Below, piece after piece: positions 47,551 to 57,625 of a stretch of 64,000 nucleotides of DNA (its first letter is position 1; each line of letters begins with the position of its first letter). The translations under genes and the position numbers were made by a program. The notes below the pieces were generated by a model. It was not told the origin of the DNA and searched no databases. It was given only the letters and a program-made list of their open reading frames with translations. Source of the stretch: Nitrobacter hamburgensis X14 (GTDB taxonomy: Bacteria; Pseudomonadota; Alphaproteobacteria; Rhizobiales; Xanthobacteraceae); contig NC_007964.1 of the NCBI RefSeq assembly GCF_000013885.1, positions 3,272,001 through 3,336,000 on the forward strand, given 5' to 3'.

Positions 47551-49584
47551 GTGGCGCAACCGCGGCCGCCTTCGAGACAGCGTCGCTGCTCTCTGTCGGG
47601 GCCGGCAGCGGACCGGAGACGACCCCGCCCGCAACGAAATCCATGACCGTCACGACCGACAGGTTGGACTACGTGCCGGGCAGCACGGCGACCTTCATCG
47701 CGGCCGGCGTCAATTCCGGACGTTCGATCAGATTCCAAATCGTCGACTTGGCCAGCGCCCCCGGCATCAACGGCATCGCCGATGTCTATGCGCCATTCAA
47801 AGTCACGGACGGCGGCACGGGCGATGCCGACCGCCCGGCCAACGGCACCGTCGTCGCTAAATGGCAAGTCCCCGCCGATGGCAGCGCCACCGGCGCCAAG
47901 TTGCAGCTCACAGCTACTTCCGGCAGCCGGACCGCGATCACGACGTTCAGCGACGCGCCCAACAAAATCGTATCGTAAAACCTAAACGCTGGTACGCCCG
48001 AGAGTGTGTGGGCGATCCGCGGCCCGATTGACAACCAAGGTGACTCGCAGATCGAGGGCTTTGCGACGCAGATCAGCGCCAACGCCGGACAAACCGTTTC
48101 CTTCAAGATCGATACCGCTTCGAGCGGCTACACCCTCGATATCTACCGGCTTGGCTACTACGGCGGCAACGGCGCGCATCTCGTCACGACCATGCACCAC
48201 AGTGGAGCGGATAATCAGCCAAACCCGATCTTCAATAACGCGACCAACACCGTCGACGCCGGCAACTGGTCGGTTACGGATTCATGGACGATCCCCAGCA
48301 CTGCCGTGTCGGGCGTCTACTTCGCCAAGCTGACGACGGACAGCGGTAATTTTCAGAACATGATTCCGTTCATCGTCCGCAACGACGGCACCGCCTCGGG
48401 CATCCTGTTCCAAACCAGCGACACGACCTGGGAAGCGTATAATCCTTGGGGCGGTTATAATTTGTACCAAGGTCCCAGTGGCAGCAGCAGCGATCGCGCC
48501 TATGCTGTCAGCTACAATCGTCCGAACGCCATGAATTCTACGTCGAACCTGGCCCAGCCCGCGGATTTCCTGTTCGGCGAGGAGTACGCTGCGATCTATC
48601 GGCTGGAGCAGAACGGCTACGATGTCAGCTACATCTCCGGCATCGATGCCGCGACCAGTCCCACCCTGCTGCTCAACACCAGCGCCTACATAGACGTCGG
48701 CCACGACGAGTATTGGTCGCAATCGCAATATGCCAATGTAAAGGCCGCGGGAGACGCGGGGGTCGATGGTCAACCTGTTCGCCGACATGGGTGTCCAGCC
48801 CGAGACATTGCAGGCCAGCCTGGTGCTCGCCCAGGCCTCCAGCGACCCACACCCCGCCGACCGTTGTGATCGCCTCTCCAACCGGCGGCGCGGGCGTCAG
48901 CCAGGGCCAGCCGTCAACGATCACCGGCACCGCCGCTGACGTCGGAGGCCGTGTGTCCGGCATCAAGGTCTCGACCGACGGTGGCACAAGCTGGCATCCG
49001 GCTGCTGGAACGACCAACTGGAGCTACTCATGGACGGCCGCGGGGCTCGGTACGCATATCATAGAGGCACGCGCCTCCGACGACAGCGTCAACTTGACGT
49101 CGAACCCAGCCACGCTGAGTATCAACGCCACAGGCTCGCCGCCGAGGCCGAGCCTGTTCAGCTTGAATGACGGCACGCCGCTTGAAGTCGGCGTGAAGTT
49201 CACCTCCTCCGTTGCCGGCCAGATCACCGCGCGCTCAAGTTCTACCGCAGCGCCAGCGACACCGGCTCGGATCTTCTCGACCTCTGGACCTCGACCGGAA
49301 CCAAGCTCGCCAGCGCGATCATCGCCAACACCGCGGCGAGCGGCTGGCAGATGGTCAGTCGGACGACACCCGTCACGATCGCCGCCAACACGACCTATGT
49401 CGCGTCCTACCACACGATCGGCGCCTATGTGGCGACCGACAACTTCTTCACCGCCGCCGTCACCAACGGTACATTGACCGCCCCCTCCATCGGCACCAGC
49501 ACCGCCGGGCTCTTCCCGGCCAACACCTTCAGTGCCGCCAACTACTGGGCCGACGTGGTTTTCCGGCCGCAACTCGTTGGCTAG
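47551..49584 (+). pseudogene. Large secreted protein: cadherin/Ig-like, DMFase-like and DUF4082 regions
   Basis: A frame from 47553 includes MTVTTDRLDYVPGSTATF and ends at TAA (47976-47978), then continues in the same frame with AGTPESVWAIRGPIDNQGDS and YTLDIYRLGYYGGNGAHLVT, as in the C-terminal region of N,N-dimethylformamidase large subunits. Near 48760 the frame breaks with an internal deletion, resumes at NLFADMGVQPETLQASL, and shifts again before an Ig-like segment and a DUF4082 domain (SLFSLNDGTPLEVGVKFTSS; NTTYVASYHTIGAYVATDNF). At least one nonsense codon and three frame changes make it inactive. Related proteins are giant and secreted, with unknown function. Confidence 0.75.
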
Positions 49585-49619
49585 ATCATGATCCGATTGG
49601 ATTGAATCGGATCATGATC
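49584..49619. repeat. Perfect 15-bp inverted repeat
   Basis: GATCATGATCCGATT (49584-49598), a 6-base loop and its exact complement (49605-49619). It follows the DUF4082 stop directly and may serve as a terminator hairpin or be a dispersed palindromic element. Confidence 0.8.
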
Positions 49620-49633
49620 TCATCTCTTTGTAT

Positions 49634-49682
49634 GAGCATGATCTTTTCGGAAAACCGGCTCCCACTTTTCCGGATCATGCTC
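49634..49682. repeat. Dispersed palindromic element of Bradyrhizobium relatives
   Basis: GAGCATGATC (49634) pairs with GATCATGCTC (ending 49682) around an inner GGAAAA/TTTTCC stem. I recall this TTTTCGGAAAACCGG...CCGGATCATGC motif as abundant between genes in Bradyrhizobium, Rhodopseudomonas and Nitrobacter, which supports the taxonomic assignment. Confidence 0.65.
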
Positions 49683-50136
49683 AAAAGAGGAGACGTTTCC
49701 AAAGCTCTGATCCGGCGCATCGACAAGCTCTCGGCAGGCATCGGGCTTCCTCATCGGTTGATGAGAAATCCGTAGCCCGGTTGAGTTGCCGGCCGAAGCG
49801 TTCGGCACCCCTTAAAAGGTGCTCACGATCCTGCGAAACGCGCAAGATTTACACGATTGAGTGCAAGTGGTGCGTCTACGCCGGCCTGCACGGGGCCAAA
49901 AGCGACGGTGGTACCTCTAAAGGGTGACTCGTGGCTCTCCGATAAGGACCTATACTGGGTGGTCCCGGTACGCCGGCATCGCCACAAGTTTCGTTCCGTG
50001 TCGCTCTGGGATGCAAGCCCTACAAGCCTTCGCGAACGGGGCTTTCTTCGCGCCGGTGACCACAGGAGACTCAACCAAAGCAGCCTCGTGAACACGGAGA
50101 AACAGCGGCTCTGGTGGGTAATTGAGGGAGTTTCAA
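49683..50136. other. Intergenic, no gene recognised
   Basis: About 450 bases with unmatched ORFs only. A short sequence after 49800 contains CTTAAAAGG/CTCTAAAGGG motifs without clear meaning. Confidence 0.4.
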
Positions 50137-50325
50137 ATGGCAATCCGGGCATCAGATCGGCCGATACGGATCAAGAACGATATCGCAGCGGTGGGGGACA
50201 AGGATTCAAGCCAAAACCTTGCCGATCAGTACGCAAAGCTATGCCACCTGCGGGAGATCGTCTGGAATGCCGAAGCCGAAGCCATTGAGCGAGCTGTAAA
50301 ATCCGGAGCAATAATCCCTCACTGA
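50137..50325 (+). CDS. Small hypothetical protein
   Basis: ATG at 50137 with GAGGGAG 6 bases upstream opens MAIRASDRPIRIKNDIAAVG and a helical, charged stretch DQYAKLCHLREIVWNAEAEA. 62 residues, no known family. The good ribosome site and helical periodicity support coding. Confidence 0.45.
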   Translation: MAIRASDRPIRIKNDIAAVGDKDSSQNLADQYAKLCHLREIVWNAEAEAIERAVKSGAIIPH

Positions 50326-50404
50326 AGCGGCCGATTAGTTTGGCTACGGCGGAGTAAAACTGCGGCAGGTAGAGTCCTTTGCCTAAGTTGGCAGAGGGCG
50401 GCGG

Positions 50405-51253
50405 ATGAAGACAGTGGAGCTTTACGCGCGGGTCCGGCACGCCGTTCTGATCGAGGAGATCAGCGAGCGTGCCGCGGCGGATTGGTTCGGCATCAACGCC
50501 AGAACGGTCTCGAAGATGCTGAAGTTCTCGGTTCCGCCTGGATACGTGCGCAGGAAGCCGCCGTTGCGGAAGCGCCTGGTGGACCGACTGCGCGGCCATG
50601 ATGGCACGATCGGTGAGCGCTTGGAGCACGATCTCGCCGCCTTCCAGAAGCCGCGGCCGACGGCCTACGACGCTTGCGACAAGAAGCCGGGCAGCATCAA
50701 CTCGCTCTCGCTGGTGCGCTATCGGCTGAACGACTACTCGGTGCCGACGGCGTACGGGCACCAGAAGGTGCTAGTCCGTGGCTACGTGCATGAGGTCATC
50801 ATCGCCTGCGGAGCCGAGGCGATTGCGCGTCATCTGCGCTCTTACGAGCGTGCAGACTTCGTGTTCAATCCACTGCACTACCTGGCTCTCATCGAGCAGA
50901 AGACCAATGCGCTCGACCAGGCCGCCCCGCTCGCCGATTGGCAATTGCCCGAGCAGTTTGCGACGCTGCGCCGCCTGCTTGAGGCCCGTATGGGCAAGTC
51001 CGGCAAGCGCGAGTTCGTGCAGGTGCTGCGATTGATGGAGGTGTTCAAGATCGACGACGTAGCCGCCGCCGTGCGCGATGCCATCGCGCGCGGCCCGGCC
51101 GGCTTCGATGCCGTGAAGCATCTGGTGCTGTGCCGCATCGAGCGGCGTCCGCCACGCCTCGACATGACAATCTATCCGTATCTGCCCAAAGCGACGGTCG
51201 CCGCAACGTCAGCACGCTCATACATGGATCTGTTGGCCGGAGCGGCGGTATGA
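50405..51253 (+). pseudogene. istA: IS21 IstA with DDE core deleted in frame
   Basis: A 282-residue open frame. The N-terminal helix-turn-helix (ISERAAADWFGINARTVSKM) and PPGYVRRKPPLRKRL are joined directly to the C-terminal domain (GERLEHDLAAFQKPRPTAYD; LVRYRLNDYSVPTAYGHQKV). IstA normally has about 500 residues; the missing 200 include the integrase catalytic triad. The deletion kept the frame, so a DNA-binding protein without catalysis could be made. Confidence 0.85.
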
Positions 51254-52041
51254 TCGACACCCCGCAGATTCTGCTGGCCCACAATCTGAAGGCGTTGAAG
51301 CTGCCGACGCTCTTGCGGGAGTACGATAAGGTCCCCGGCTGTGTACGGCTGAAGGCGTCGACCATTCGCGCTACCTGATGCGGCTGGCCGAGATGGAGAT
51401 GATTGATCGCGAGCGACGCACGGTGGAGCGCCGGATCAAGGCGGCACGGCTCCCGACCGTCAAAAGCCTCGATAGCTTCGACTTCCTGGCGTTGCCATCG
51501 CTGAACAAAATGTTGGTGCTGGAACTAGCGCGCTCCGATTACATCGAGCGGCACGAAAACATCATCGCCGTCGGCAACAGCGGCACGGGCAAGAGCCACA
51601 TCGCCCTTGGGCTCGGCTTGGCGGTCTGCCAGAAGGGTCTATCGGTTGGCTTTATCACGGCGTCGGCTCTGGTCCACGAGCTGCTCGAAGCACGTGACGA
51701 AAAACGGCTACTGCGCCTTGAGCGTCAACTCGCCGGCTACAAGCTGCTGATCATGGACGAACTCGGCTATATGCCGCTCTCTGCGATTGGGGCAGAGCTG
51801 CTGTTCGAGGTCTTCAGCCAGCGCTACGAACGAGGCAGCACGTTGGTCACCAGCAATCTGCCATTCGGTGAGTGGGTCCGTATTCGGCTCCGAGCGGCTC
51901 GCCGGCGCGCTCCTCGACCGCCTCACGCATCACGTCCATATCCTCGAGATGAACAGCGACAGCTTCCGGCTCGCTCACGCCAAGCGCCGGTCGCGTCGAA
52001 CCCAATCAGAGCCGCCGTCGGACGCCGCCCCTCAGGAATGA
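51250..52041 (+). pseudogene. istB: IS21 IstB ATPase, two frameshifts
   Basis: Begins MIDTPQILLAHNLKALKLPT, changes frame near 51350, then carries the AAA+ core (AVGNSGTGKSHIALGLGLAV with Walker A, LLIMDELGYMPLS with Walker B, STLVTSNLPFGEW). It shifts again near 51885 into FGSERLAGALLDRLTHHVHI. The full protein would have about 260 residues. Confidence 0.88.
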
Positions 52042-52051
52042 AACGCGGCAA

Positions 52052-52093
52052 GCAAGCAAGCAGGCCCCCGATATCGGGGGCCTGCTTGCTTGC
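52052..52093. repeat. 42-bp perfect palindrome
   Basis: Two 21-base arms meet at 52072/52073 around GATATC, with no loop. The outer part is a GCAAGCAAGC run and the inner part GGCCCCCG. It lies 11 bases after istB and could form a very stable cruciform or terminator, though it has no T-run. Confidence 0.9.
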
Positions 52094-52279
52094 ATCAGTG
52101 CTGCACTTTTACTCCGGCCAGCCGCCGCAAAATCTCTCCGGCGTTGACAAACGGCATGAGGAACAAGCGCCCGGCGGATACTTCGTCGGACGCGACGAAC
52201 TGCGAGTGGTGAAAGGAAGATGGCCTGACAGTCGATCGGTGTCTCGAAAACCTGCGGCGTAAGATGGCCTTCGAGGCCG

Positions 52280-52633
52280 GCCCCTTATGAGGATCGGGAT
52301 GCACGGGTCTCCATCTTGGCGGCGGCATAAGCGCCGACATGCCGGATACGTTTGTGCGGACTGTTCAAACCAGCCCTCATCACGCTTGCAGCGGGGCGGG
52401 TCATACGTTTTTCGCTCCGGCGGCGTGCTGATGTGCCTGGACAATAGTCGAATCGACGATTAGATATTCGAAGTCCGGATCGTCCGACATCGTACTGCCC
52501 GTGCGCGAGACCATAACACCGCCTCGACAAACAGCCGGTTGTCCTTGCCGCGGCTTCCGGGATCGCTCGGTTTGCCGAGACAAAGCGGTTCCATCCTCGC
52601 CCATTGAGCGTCAGTCAAAACGAATCGTTCCAT
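52280..52633 (-). pseudogene. IS5-family (IS427 group) transposase remnant
   Basis: From ATG 52633 the minus strand reads MERFVLTDAQWARMEPLCLG then KPSDPGSRGKDNRLFVEAVL, and in another frame SDDPDFEYLIVDSTIVQAHQ then HAAGAKNV, the first DDE block. It then stops. Internal deletion and frame changes remove most of the catalytic domain. Confidence 0.75.
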
Positions 52634-52812
52634 CCGAAGCTTGAATCACAGCCAAGCTCGAAAGAGAATCCTGAATCCCAACAGACCCTAGCATGCATGA
52701 CAATATGGCTCAGCTTGCTGGCTTGGGTTGGATTAAAATTAGTCAGCGATCGTGTAGTTCCTTGCGATTTCTACGGCGGCTCGGAGGCTCGTATTAACTC
52801 ACGCCCGACCCG

Positions 52813-53187
52813 TCATGGCTTGAAATCAGGAAATCTGGCCAAAAGGGCCGCCATGAGAAACTTAAAGTGAGCGATATTACTAGTGAGTTCTTCGAGCCGG
52901 CGTTGCCCCTTCGAGATTTCGGCTTCAAGCTGATCAAGCAGGTGGCTGTCGTGCGCCTCCCGCGTGAGATACTCGTCGGTATCATTGCCTAACGGCACTG
53001 CCGCACGCGCCAATACATCATCCAATCTGCGGACAAGACCTGCCCTCTCCGCCTCAGCGGCCGTCAGTGATTGCTCGATCAGTTGCGCAATTGATGCCAC
53101 GCGCGAACGATCGTTTTCGGCATCCCGCCCCGCCGATCGCGCCTTGAAAACCCGATAGCCCCTCGCTCGAAGAAAGAACTGGAACAT
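52813..53187 (-). CDS. Coiled-coil hypothetical protein
   Basis: A 124-residue protein (MFQFFLRARGYRVFKARSAG) with GAGG upstream. From residue 30 on it is strongly helical with heptad-like Leu spacing (IAQLIEQSLTAAEAERAGLV, DQLEAEISKGQRRLEELTSN) and ends HFKFLMAALLARFPDFKP. It resembles uncharacterised Bradyrhizobium proteins. It stands alone downstream of galE on the same strand. Confidence 0.65.
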   Translation of the reverse strand: MFQFFLRARGYRVFKARSAGRDAENDRSRVASIAQLIEQSLTAAEAERAGLVRRLDDVLARAAVPLGNDTDEYLTREAHDSHLLDQLEAEISKGQRRLEELTSNIAHFKFLMAALLARFPDFKP

Positions 53188-53344
53188 GCACCAACCTCGT
53201 CATTTGAGGGAAATAGGCTTCGCACCACTAACGTCAGGTTACTCCCGGCAATCCCACCGCCGGCACGGATATCTCAATTCACCTTCACGCGATTTCGTAA
53301 CGCATCGATTTATTCCAGACGAACTCGCAATGATCCTCCGCCAG

Positions 53345-54394
53345 TTAATTCAAATCATGGTTCGGCGATCGCGCGCGTTGAAGCGAGATCGAAACCGTGG
53401 ATCTCCGGCCTCCCCGCAACTGCTCAAATGCGCCTTTGGTGTGCCAGTTCCATGCCGTGCGTATGATCGTCCCGAGGTTGGAATGGATAGGATTAAATCC
53501 GAGATGCATTCGAGCGACCGAAGAATCCGCGATTAAAACGGATGGATCACCCGGACGCCTCGGGTAATAAACCCGCGGCATCTTCGATCCTGCCTCCGCG
53601 AAGATTGCAGATAAAACCTCGCTCACGGAATATCCGACGCCGGTACCCAGGTTGTAGACACCCCGCATGCCCCCCATTAGCATGTTCACCGCCTGGACGT
53701 GCGCACTGACAAGGTCAGTGACATGAATGTAGTCGCGGACTGCGGTACCATCGGGCGTATCGTAGTCGTCCCCAAAAATGCCGAAGTCAGGAATCTCTCC
53801 TTGCAGGGCCATCATCGCCCGCGGAATCAAATGGGTTTCCGGATCGCGGCATTCGCCAATCGCTCCACACGCATCGGCGCCGCTCGCATTGAAGTACCTG
53901 AAGCAAACTGAATTGAGATCATAGGCCTGCCGATAGTCGGACAGGATTTCCTCAATCATCAACTTCGACTTGCCATAGGGATTGACCGGAAACCGGGGCG
54001 CGCTTTCCGATCCCGCATTTCCGTAGACCGCACCCGTGCTGGAGAACACCAGCCGCCCGCTGCCTGCCCCGCGCATCGCGCTCAGCAGCGCCAGCGTGCC
54101 GCCGACATTGTTCGCGTAGTACTTTTGCGGATCAGTGACCGACTCCCCCACCGAACTGGAGGCCGCAAAATGCATGACCGCAGAAAAATCATATGACTGG
54201 AAGACCGCCTGAAGTTGCCTCGGGTCCCGGACATCTCCGGTGATCATGGGACCCCACTTCACGAAGCGCCGATGACCTGTCGAAAAATTGTCGAAGCAGA
54301 CCGGACGGTATCCGGCTTCGGCCAACGCCTTGCAGCAGTGCGAGCCAATATAGCCAGCACCGCCAGTCACCAATACCGCGGCCCGGTCAGCCAT
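53345..54394 (-). CDS. galE: UDP-glucose 4-epimerase
   Basis: A 349-residue extended short-chain dehydrogenase. NAD-binding VLVTGGAGYIGSHCCKALAE; catalytic Ser/Thr in LVFSSTGAVYGNAG and Tyr/Lys in NPYGKSKLMIEEIL; family blocks FRYFNASGADACGAIGE and TPDGTAVRDYIHVTDLVSAH. It interconverts UDP-glucose and UDP-galactose for surface polysaccharide. The start is the ATG at 54394. The neighbourhood (VanZ-like protein, secretion genes) suits envelope biogenesis. Confidence 0.93.
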   Translation of the reverse strand: MADRAAVLVTGGAGYIGSHCCKALAEAGYRPVCFDNFSTGHRRFVKWGPMITGDVRDPRQLQAVFQSYDFSAVMHFAASSSVGESVTDPQKYYANNVGGTLALLSAMRGAGSGRLVFSSTGAVYGNAGSESAPRFPVNPYGKSKLMIEEILSDYRQAYDLNSVCFRYFNASGADACGAIGECRDPETHLIPRAMMALQGEIPDFGIFGDDYDTPDGTAVRDYIHVTDLVSAHVQAVNMLMGGMRGVYNLGTGVGYSVSEVLSAIFAEAGSKMPRVYYPRRPGDPSVLIADSSVARMHLGFNPIHSNLGTIIRTAWNWHTKGAFEQLRGGRRSTVSISLQRARSPNHDLN

Positions 54395-54622
54395 TTCTGG
54401 GGCCTCATATAATCCTAGTAGACATTATTTATTTAACTATTTAATATCATGCACTCAAGATATATAATGTGTAAACTCACGACGTCGATCTGAATGGCAG
54501 CCAATGTTACACTTATCCTGACGCCTCCGGATAACCGTTAACCATACGGCACCTAGCCCGGGCTCTTTAATCGATCATGCGATTAGCCCTCTGATGAGAG
54601 CTGAAGCCAGCATAATCCGGGT

Positions 54623-54955
54623 TCAGCTCGTCAGGTGATTCCAGAACTGGGCGATCAGAATACCCGTCGAGCCGCCGGCCATCTTAACGAACAGATCAGG
54701 AAGACGGCCATGCCGATCGGTCGTAATCAGCTGAGTCATCTCGAGAATGCAGGCGCCACAGAGAACGAGCGCAACAACGAGACCCGGCCGACGCGGATAC
54801 GCCAGCCCAAACAGCAAGCCGGTCGCTGCAAACGCAGCGAAACGGTCTAGGCCCACGCCGGCAACTTGAGGCCGCAAGTCAATCGGCGATAACGTAGCGA
54901 AAACGATGAATGCCAAGCTTAGCCAAGCGGCTGTCGCGACAAGCTTGTGATACAT
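54623..54955 (-). CDS. VanZ-like membrane protein
   Basis: A 110-residue protein with four hydrophobic segments (about 8-24, 38-53, 60-75 and 88-104) and the VanZ-type pattern ATLSPIDLRP ... FAAFAATGLLFGLAYPRRP ... LEMTQLITTDRHGRLPDLFV. VanZ-like proteins (PF04892) occur next to polysaccharide genes; their function is unclear. Confidence 0.7.
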   Translation of the reverse strand: MYHKLVATAAWLSLAFIVFATLSPIDLRPQVAGVGLDRFAAFAATGLLFGLAYPRRPGLVVALVLCGACILEMTQLITTDRHGRLPDLFVKMAGGSTGILIAQFWNHLTS

Positions 54956-55165
54956 GGCTGCGCCGCAGGCGTGTTAAATATGAACAGAAAATCTGCAATC
55001 TTCCGTAAAATCTAGGTGGCTCCCGTCATGCAACGCAAGCCTTAATGTTGAGCGACGCTCCCATATCTGCAAACTGCACGGTCGACTCGTACACATTCTC
55101 AATAGCGATAGGGTCTATAGTGGCATTCAATGCAGCCGATGCTCTTGGCCGGAGGTAGAAACCTT

Positions 55166-56236
55166 ATGCCAAATCCGTCGCTGTTTATTCTTGTCTGGAA
55201 CCGGGTTGAGTTCGATCTCGTGTGGAAGCTGCCTTCTCGACGCAACGAAAGAAAGCCTCCGCATGTTCCAGCGGGAGTTCGCATCTACGCAATCGGCGAC
55301 GTACACGGCCGAGCTGATCTTCTGGCATCATTACTTCTCCAGATCGAGGTGGACATCGCGCTCCATCCGGTATCCCGGCCGATCGCGGTTTTCCTTGGCG
55401 ACTACATCGATCGCGGCCCGGACTCGAAGGAGGTCCTTGATCTTCTGGTCACGCCAGGCCGCACGCCAGAAATGGTTTTCCTCAAGGGGAACCATGAGAC
55501 GTTCTTGCTCCATTTCCTGAAGACCCCCGCGCTCCTGGATAATTGGCGGCAATATGGTGGTCTCGAGACCCTCGTCTCGTACGGACTAAAGCCGCCGATG
55601 AACCCGTCCTTCAATGATCAAGCCAGACTCGCGCGCGACCTCGCCAGCGCAACGCCCGAATCTCACCGCAAGTTCTTCGAGGCTCTCAAGCTTTCGTTCG
55701 TTTGTGGAGATTTTCTTTTCGTCCACGCTGGCTTGCGCCCGCTTATTCCCATTCAACAGCAGATAGAAGACGACCTTCTCTGGATTCGCGACGACTTCCT
55801 GCTTTGGGACAAGGAGTTCGAGAAGATCGTTGTCCACGGCCACACGCCCGTGCTTGAGCCGGACATCCGGTTCAACCGGATCAATATCGATACCGGTGCC
55901 TTTGCTACAGGACGATTGACCTGCATGACGATCGAGGCCGCCAAGATCATGCCCCTCATCGACGTACGTGACTGGCTCGACGAATTGCCGGATGTCGAAA
56001 CATCCCACGACGACACGATTGGATCAGAGGGATTTCAGCGAGTCAGCGCCAGCGATAACGCCAGGCGCGCTGGAGAAAGCAATGCCGTCGCCGGATATCC
56101 GGTGCGAAGTCCGGATTCCGTTGCCGCGATCCACGCGAAAAGACTTAAGGAAGACGTGAAGGTCTATGACGCGACCGCACGCGCGCGACTCGACCCACGG
56201 CGATCCACGAATGCGTCCAGTCATCCCCGGCGATGA
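55166..56236 (+). CDS. Calcineurin-like metallophosphoesterase
   Basis: From ATG 55166 (MPNPSLFILV, GGAGGT 9 bases upstream) 356 residues. All metal-site motifs of PPP-type phosphatases are present: GDVHGRADLL, FLGDYIDRGPDS, LKGNHETFLL, VHAGLRPLI and VVHGHTPV. It is probably a serine/threonine protein phosphatase or diadenosine-tetraphosphatase relative acting in the cytoplasm. The C-terminal 80 residues are polar and not conserved. It converges on the type I secretion genes. Confidence 0.88.
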   Translation: MPNPSLFILVWNRVEFDLVWKLPSRRNERKPPHVPAGVRIYAIGDVHGRADLLASLLLQIEVDIALHPVSRPIAVFLGDYIDRGPDSKEVLDLLVTPGRTPEMVFLKGNHETFLLHFLKTPALLDNWRQYGGLETLVSYGLKPPMNPSFNDQARLARDLASATPESHRKFFEALKLSFVCGDFLFVHAGLRPLIPIQQQIEDDLLWIRDDFLLWDKEFEKIVVHGHTPVLEPDIRFNRINIDTGAFATGRLTCMTIEAAKIMPLIDVRDWLDELPDVETSHDDTIGSEGFQRVSASDNARRAGESNAVAGYPVRSPDSVAAIHAKRLKEDVKVYDATARARLDPRRSTNASSHPRR

Positions 56237-56283
56237 ATCTTCGCCGTTCGCCACCGATGCTAAGCACGGCGAAGATGCCGGGA
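56226..56283. terminator. Convergent intergenic hairpin
   Basis: CCCGGCGATGAATCTTCGCCGT (first 20 bases from 56227) pairs, with small bulges, with ACGGCGAAGATGCCGGG ending at 56283. It sits between two convergent stops and could end transcription in both directions. Confidence 0.55.
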
Positions 56284-56308
56284 TGCGGCCGCGACGCCGG
56301 CGCGCCGG

Positions 56309-57625
56309 CTATTTTTCCTTGAATGCTCTTGCGGCCTGATCACGCAGAGGCTTCATCAAATAGGATAGCACTGTGCGGTCTCCCATCTGAATAAAGGCAT
56401 CCGCAGGCATGCCGGGAATGAGCTTGACCGAGCCCAGACGTTCAAGCTCCTCCGGCTTCAACGCGATACGCGTTGTGTAGAAGCTGGTGCCCGTACGCTG
56501 ATCCTGTGTAAGATCCGGAGAGATCACACTGACCGCGCCCGTTATTTCTGGCGTGGTATGCTGGTTGAATGCGGAAAACCGCAGGATGGCCAGCTGTCCG
56601 ACATGGACATGATCGATATCCTGGGGCGCGATCTTGACTTCAACCGCTAGGGTATCGGCATCGGGCACGATCAGCATGATTTGCTCGCCGGGCGCGATCA
56701 CGCCACCGACGGTATGCACCGAGAGCTGATAGACAACGCCATCCTGGGGCGCGCGAATGTCAATGCGCTGCAACTGGTCAACCGCGGCGATCTTGCGTTC
56801 AGCCATTTCGGAAATCTTTGAGCGCACCTCGACGAGATCCTTACCGACCTCGCTGCGGAGATCCTGGTCGATCTGGATAATCTGAAGCTGGATCTCGGCC
56901 GTCTTGCCCTTGGCCTGCGCAATCATACCAGACAATTGACTTCGCTCGCCTTCGATACGGGCCGAATCGCGCTCCAGAGCCGTCAAACGGCTGATCGGCA
57001 CGAGATTCTTCTGAAAAAGAGTTCGTACGCCTTCGAGTTCCTGCTGGATGAAGTCGACTTCTTTCTTTTTCGCTTCGACTTGTCCCTGGTAGCCCTTGAT
57101 TTCATCCTGTAGTTGCGCGGAGCGTTCCTTGAGCTGCGACTTTTGTCCTTCGCGCGCCTGACGGCGCAGGTCGAAAAGACTGCGCTCCGCGGCGACAGCG
57201 CGAGCGGCGTCTGAGGCCGGATCGTGAGCGCGATCCAGGAGAGCGGCTGGGAAAGCGAGTTCCGGAATATTATCACGTTCGGTTTCGAGGCGCGCCTGAC
57301 GCGCCAGGAGCTCATCGACGCTTTTGGTGATGATCGTCGCCGCTGCCCGGGTTTGCGTTTCGTCAAGACGAACCAGAATGTCACCCGCACGCACGTGGTC
57401 ACCATCGCGCACGCGCAGTTCGCCGATGACACCTCCCGTCGGGTGCTGGACTTTCTTGACACTGGAATCGACAACGAGAACGCCCGGCGCGACCACAGCG
57501 CTTGAGAGCTCGGTAGTTGCGGCCCAACCGCCAATTCCAAACGTCACCAGCAAGACGAGAAACGTTCCTGCCAGCAGGTAGCGCTGAATCGAATGCTGGG
57601 CCGAGTCCAGATTGTTGCTCATCAC
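56309..57625 (-). CDS. Type I secretion periplasmic adaptor (HlyD/PrtE-like)
   Basis: A 438-residue membrane fusion protein. One N-terminal membrane span (LLAGTFLVLLVTFGIGGWAA), lipoyl half-motif GVIGELRVRDGDHVRAGDIL, long coiled coil (about 90-290) and the second half with RAPQDGVVYQLSVHTVGG, then the C-terminal beta domain (FYTTRIALKPEELERLGSVK; LIPGMPADAFIQMGDRTVLS). It links the ABC exporter to an outer-membrane channel. Start overlaps the ATPase stop as ATGA. No TolC-like gene is in the window. Confidence 0.93.
   Translation of the reverse strand: MMSNNLDSAQHSIQRYLLAGTFLVLLVTFGIGGWAATTELSSAVVAPGVLVVDSSVKKVQHPTGGVIGELRVRDGDHVRAGDILVRLDETQTRAAATIITKSVDELLARQARLETERDNIPELAFPAALLDRAHDPASDAARAVAAERSLFDLRRQAREGQKSQLKERSAQLQDEIKGYQGQVEAKKKEVDFIQQELEGVRTLFQKNLVPISRLTALERDSARIEGERSQLSGMIAQAKGKTAEIQLQIIQIDQDLRSEVGKDLVEVRSKISEMAERKIAAVDQLQRIDIRAPQDGVVYQLSVHTVGGVIAPGEQIMLIVPDADTLAVEVKIAPQDIDHVHVGQLAILRFSAFNQHTTPEITGAVSVISPDLTQDQRTGTSFYTTRIALKPEELERLGSVKLIPGMPADAFIQMGDRTVLSYLMKPLRDQAARAFKEK

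Larger units (their letters stand above)
50405..52041 (+). mobile_element. IS21-family element, defective
   Basis: istA (50405-51253) and istB (51250-52041) are in the usual order with a 4-base overlap. istA lacks the catalytic core and istB is frameshifted twice, so the element cannot move by itself. Terminal repeats were not identified. Confidence 0.85.
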
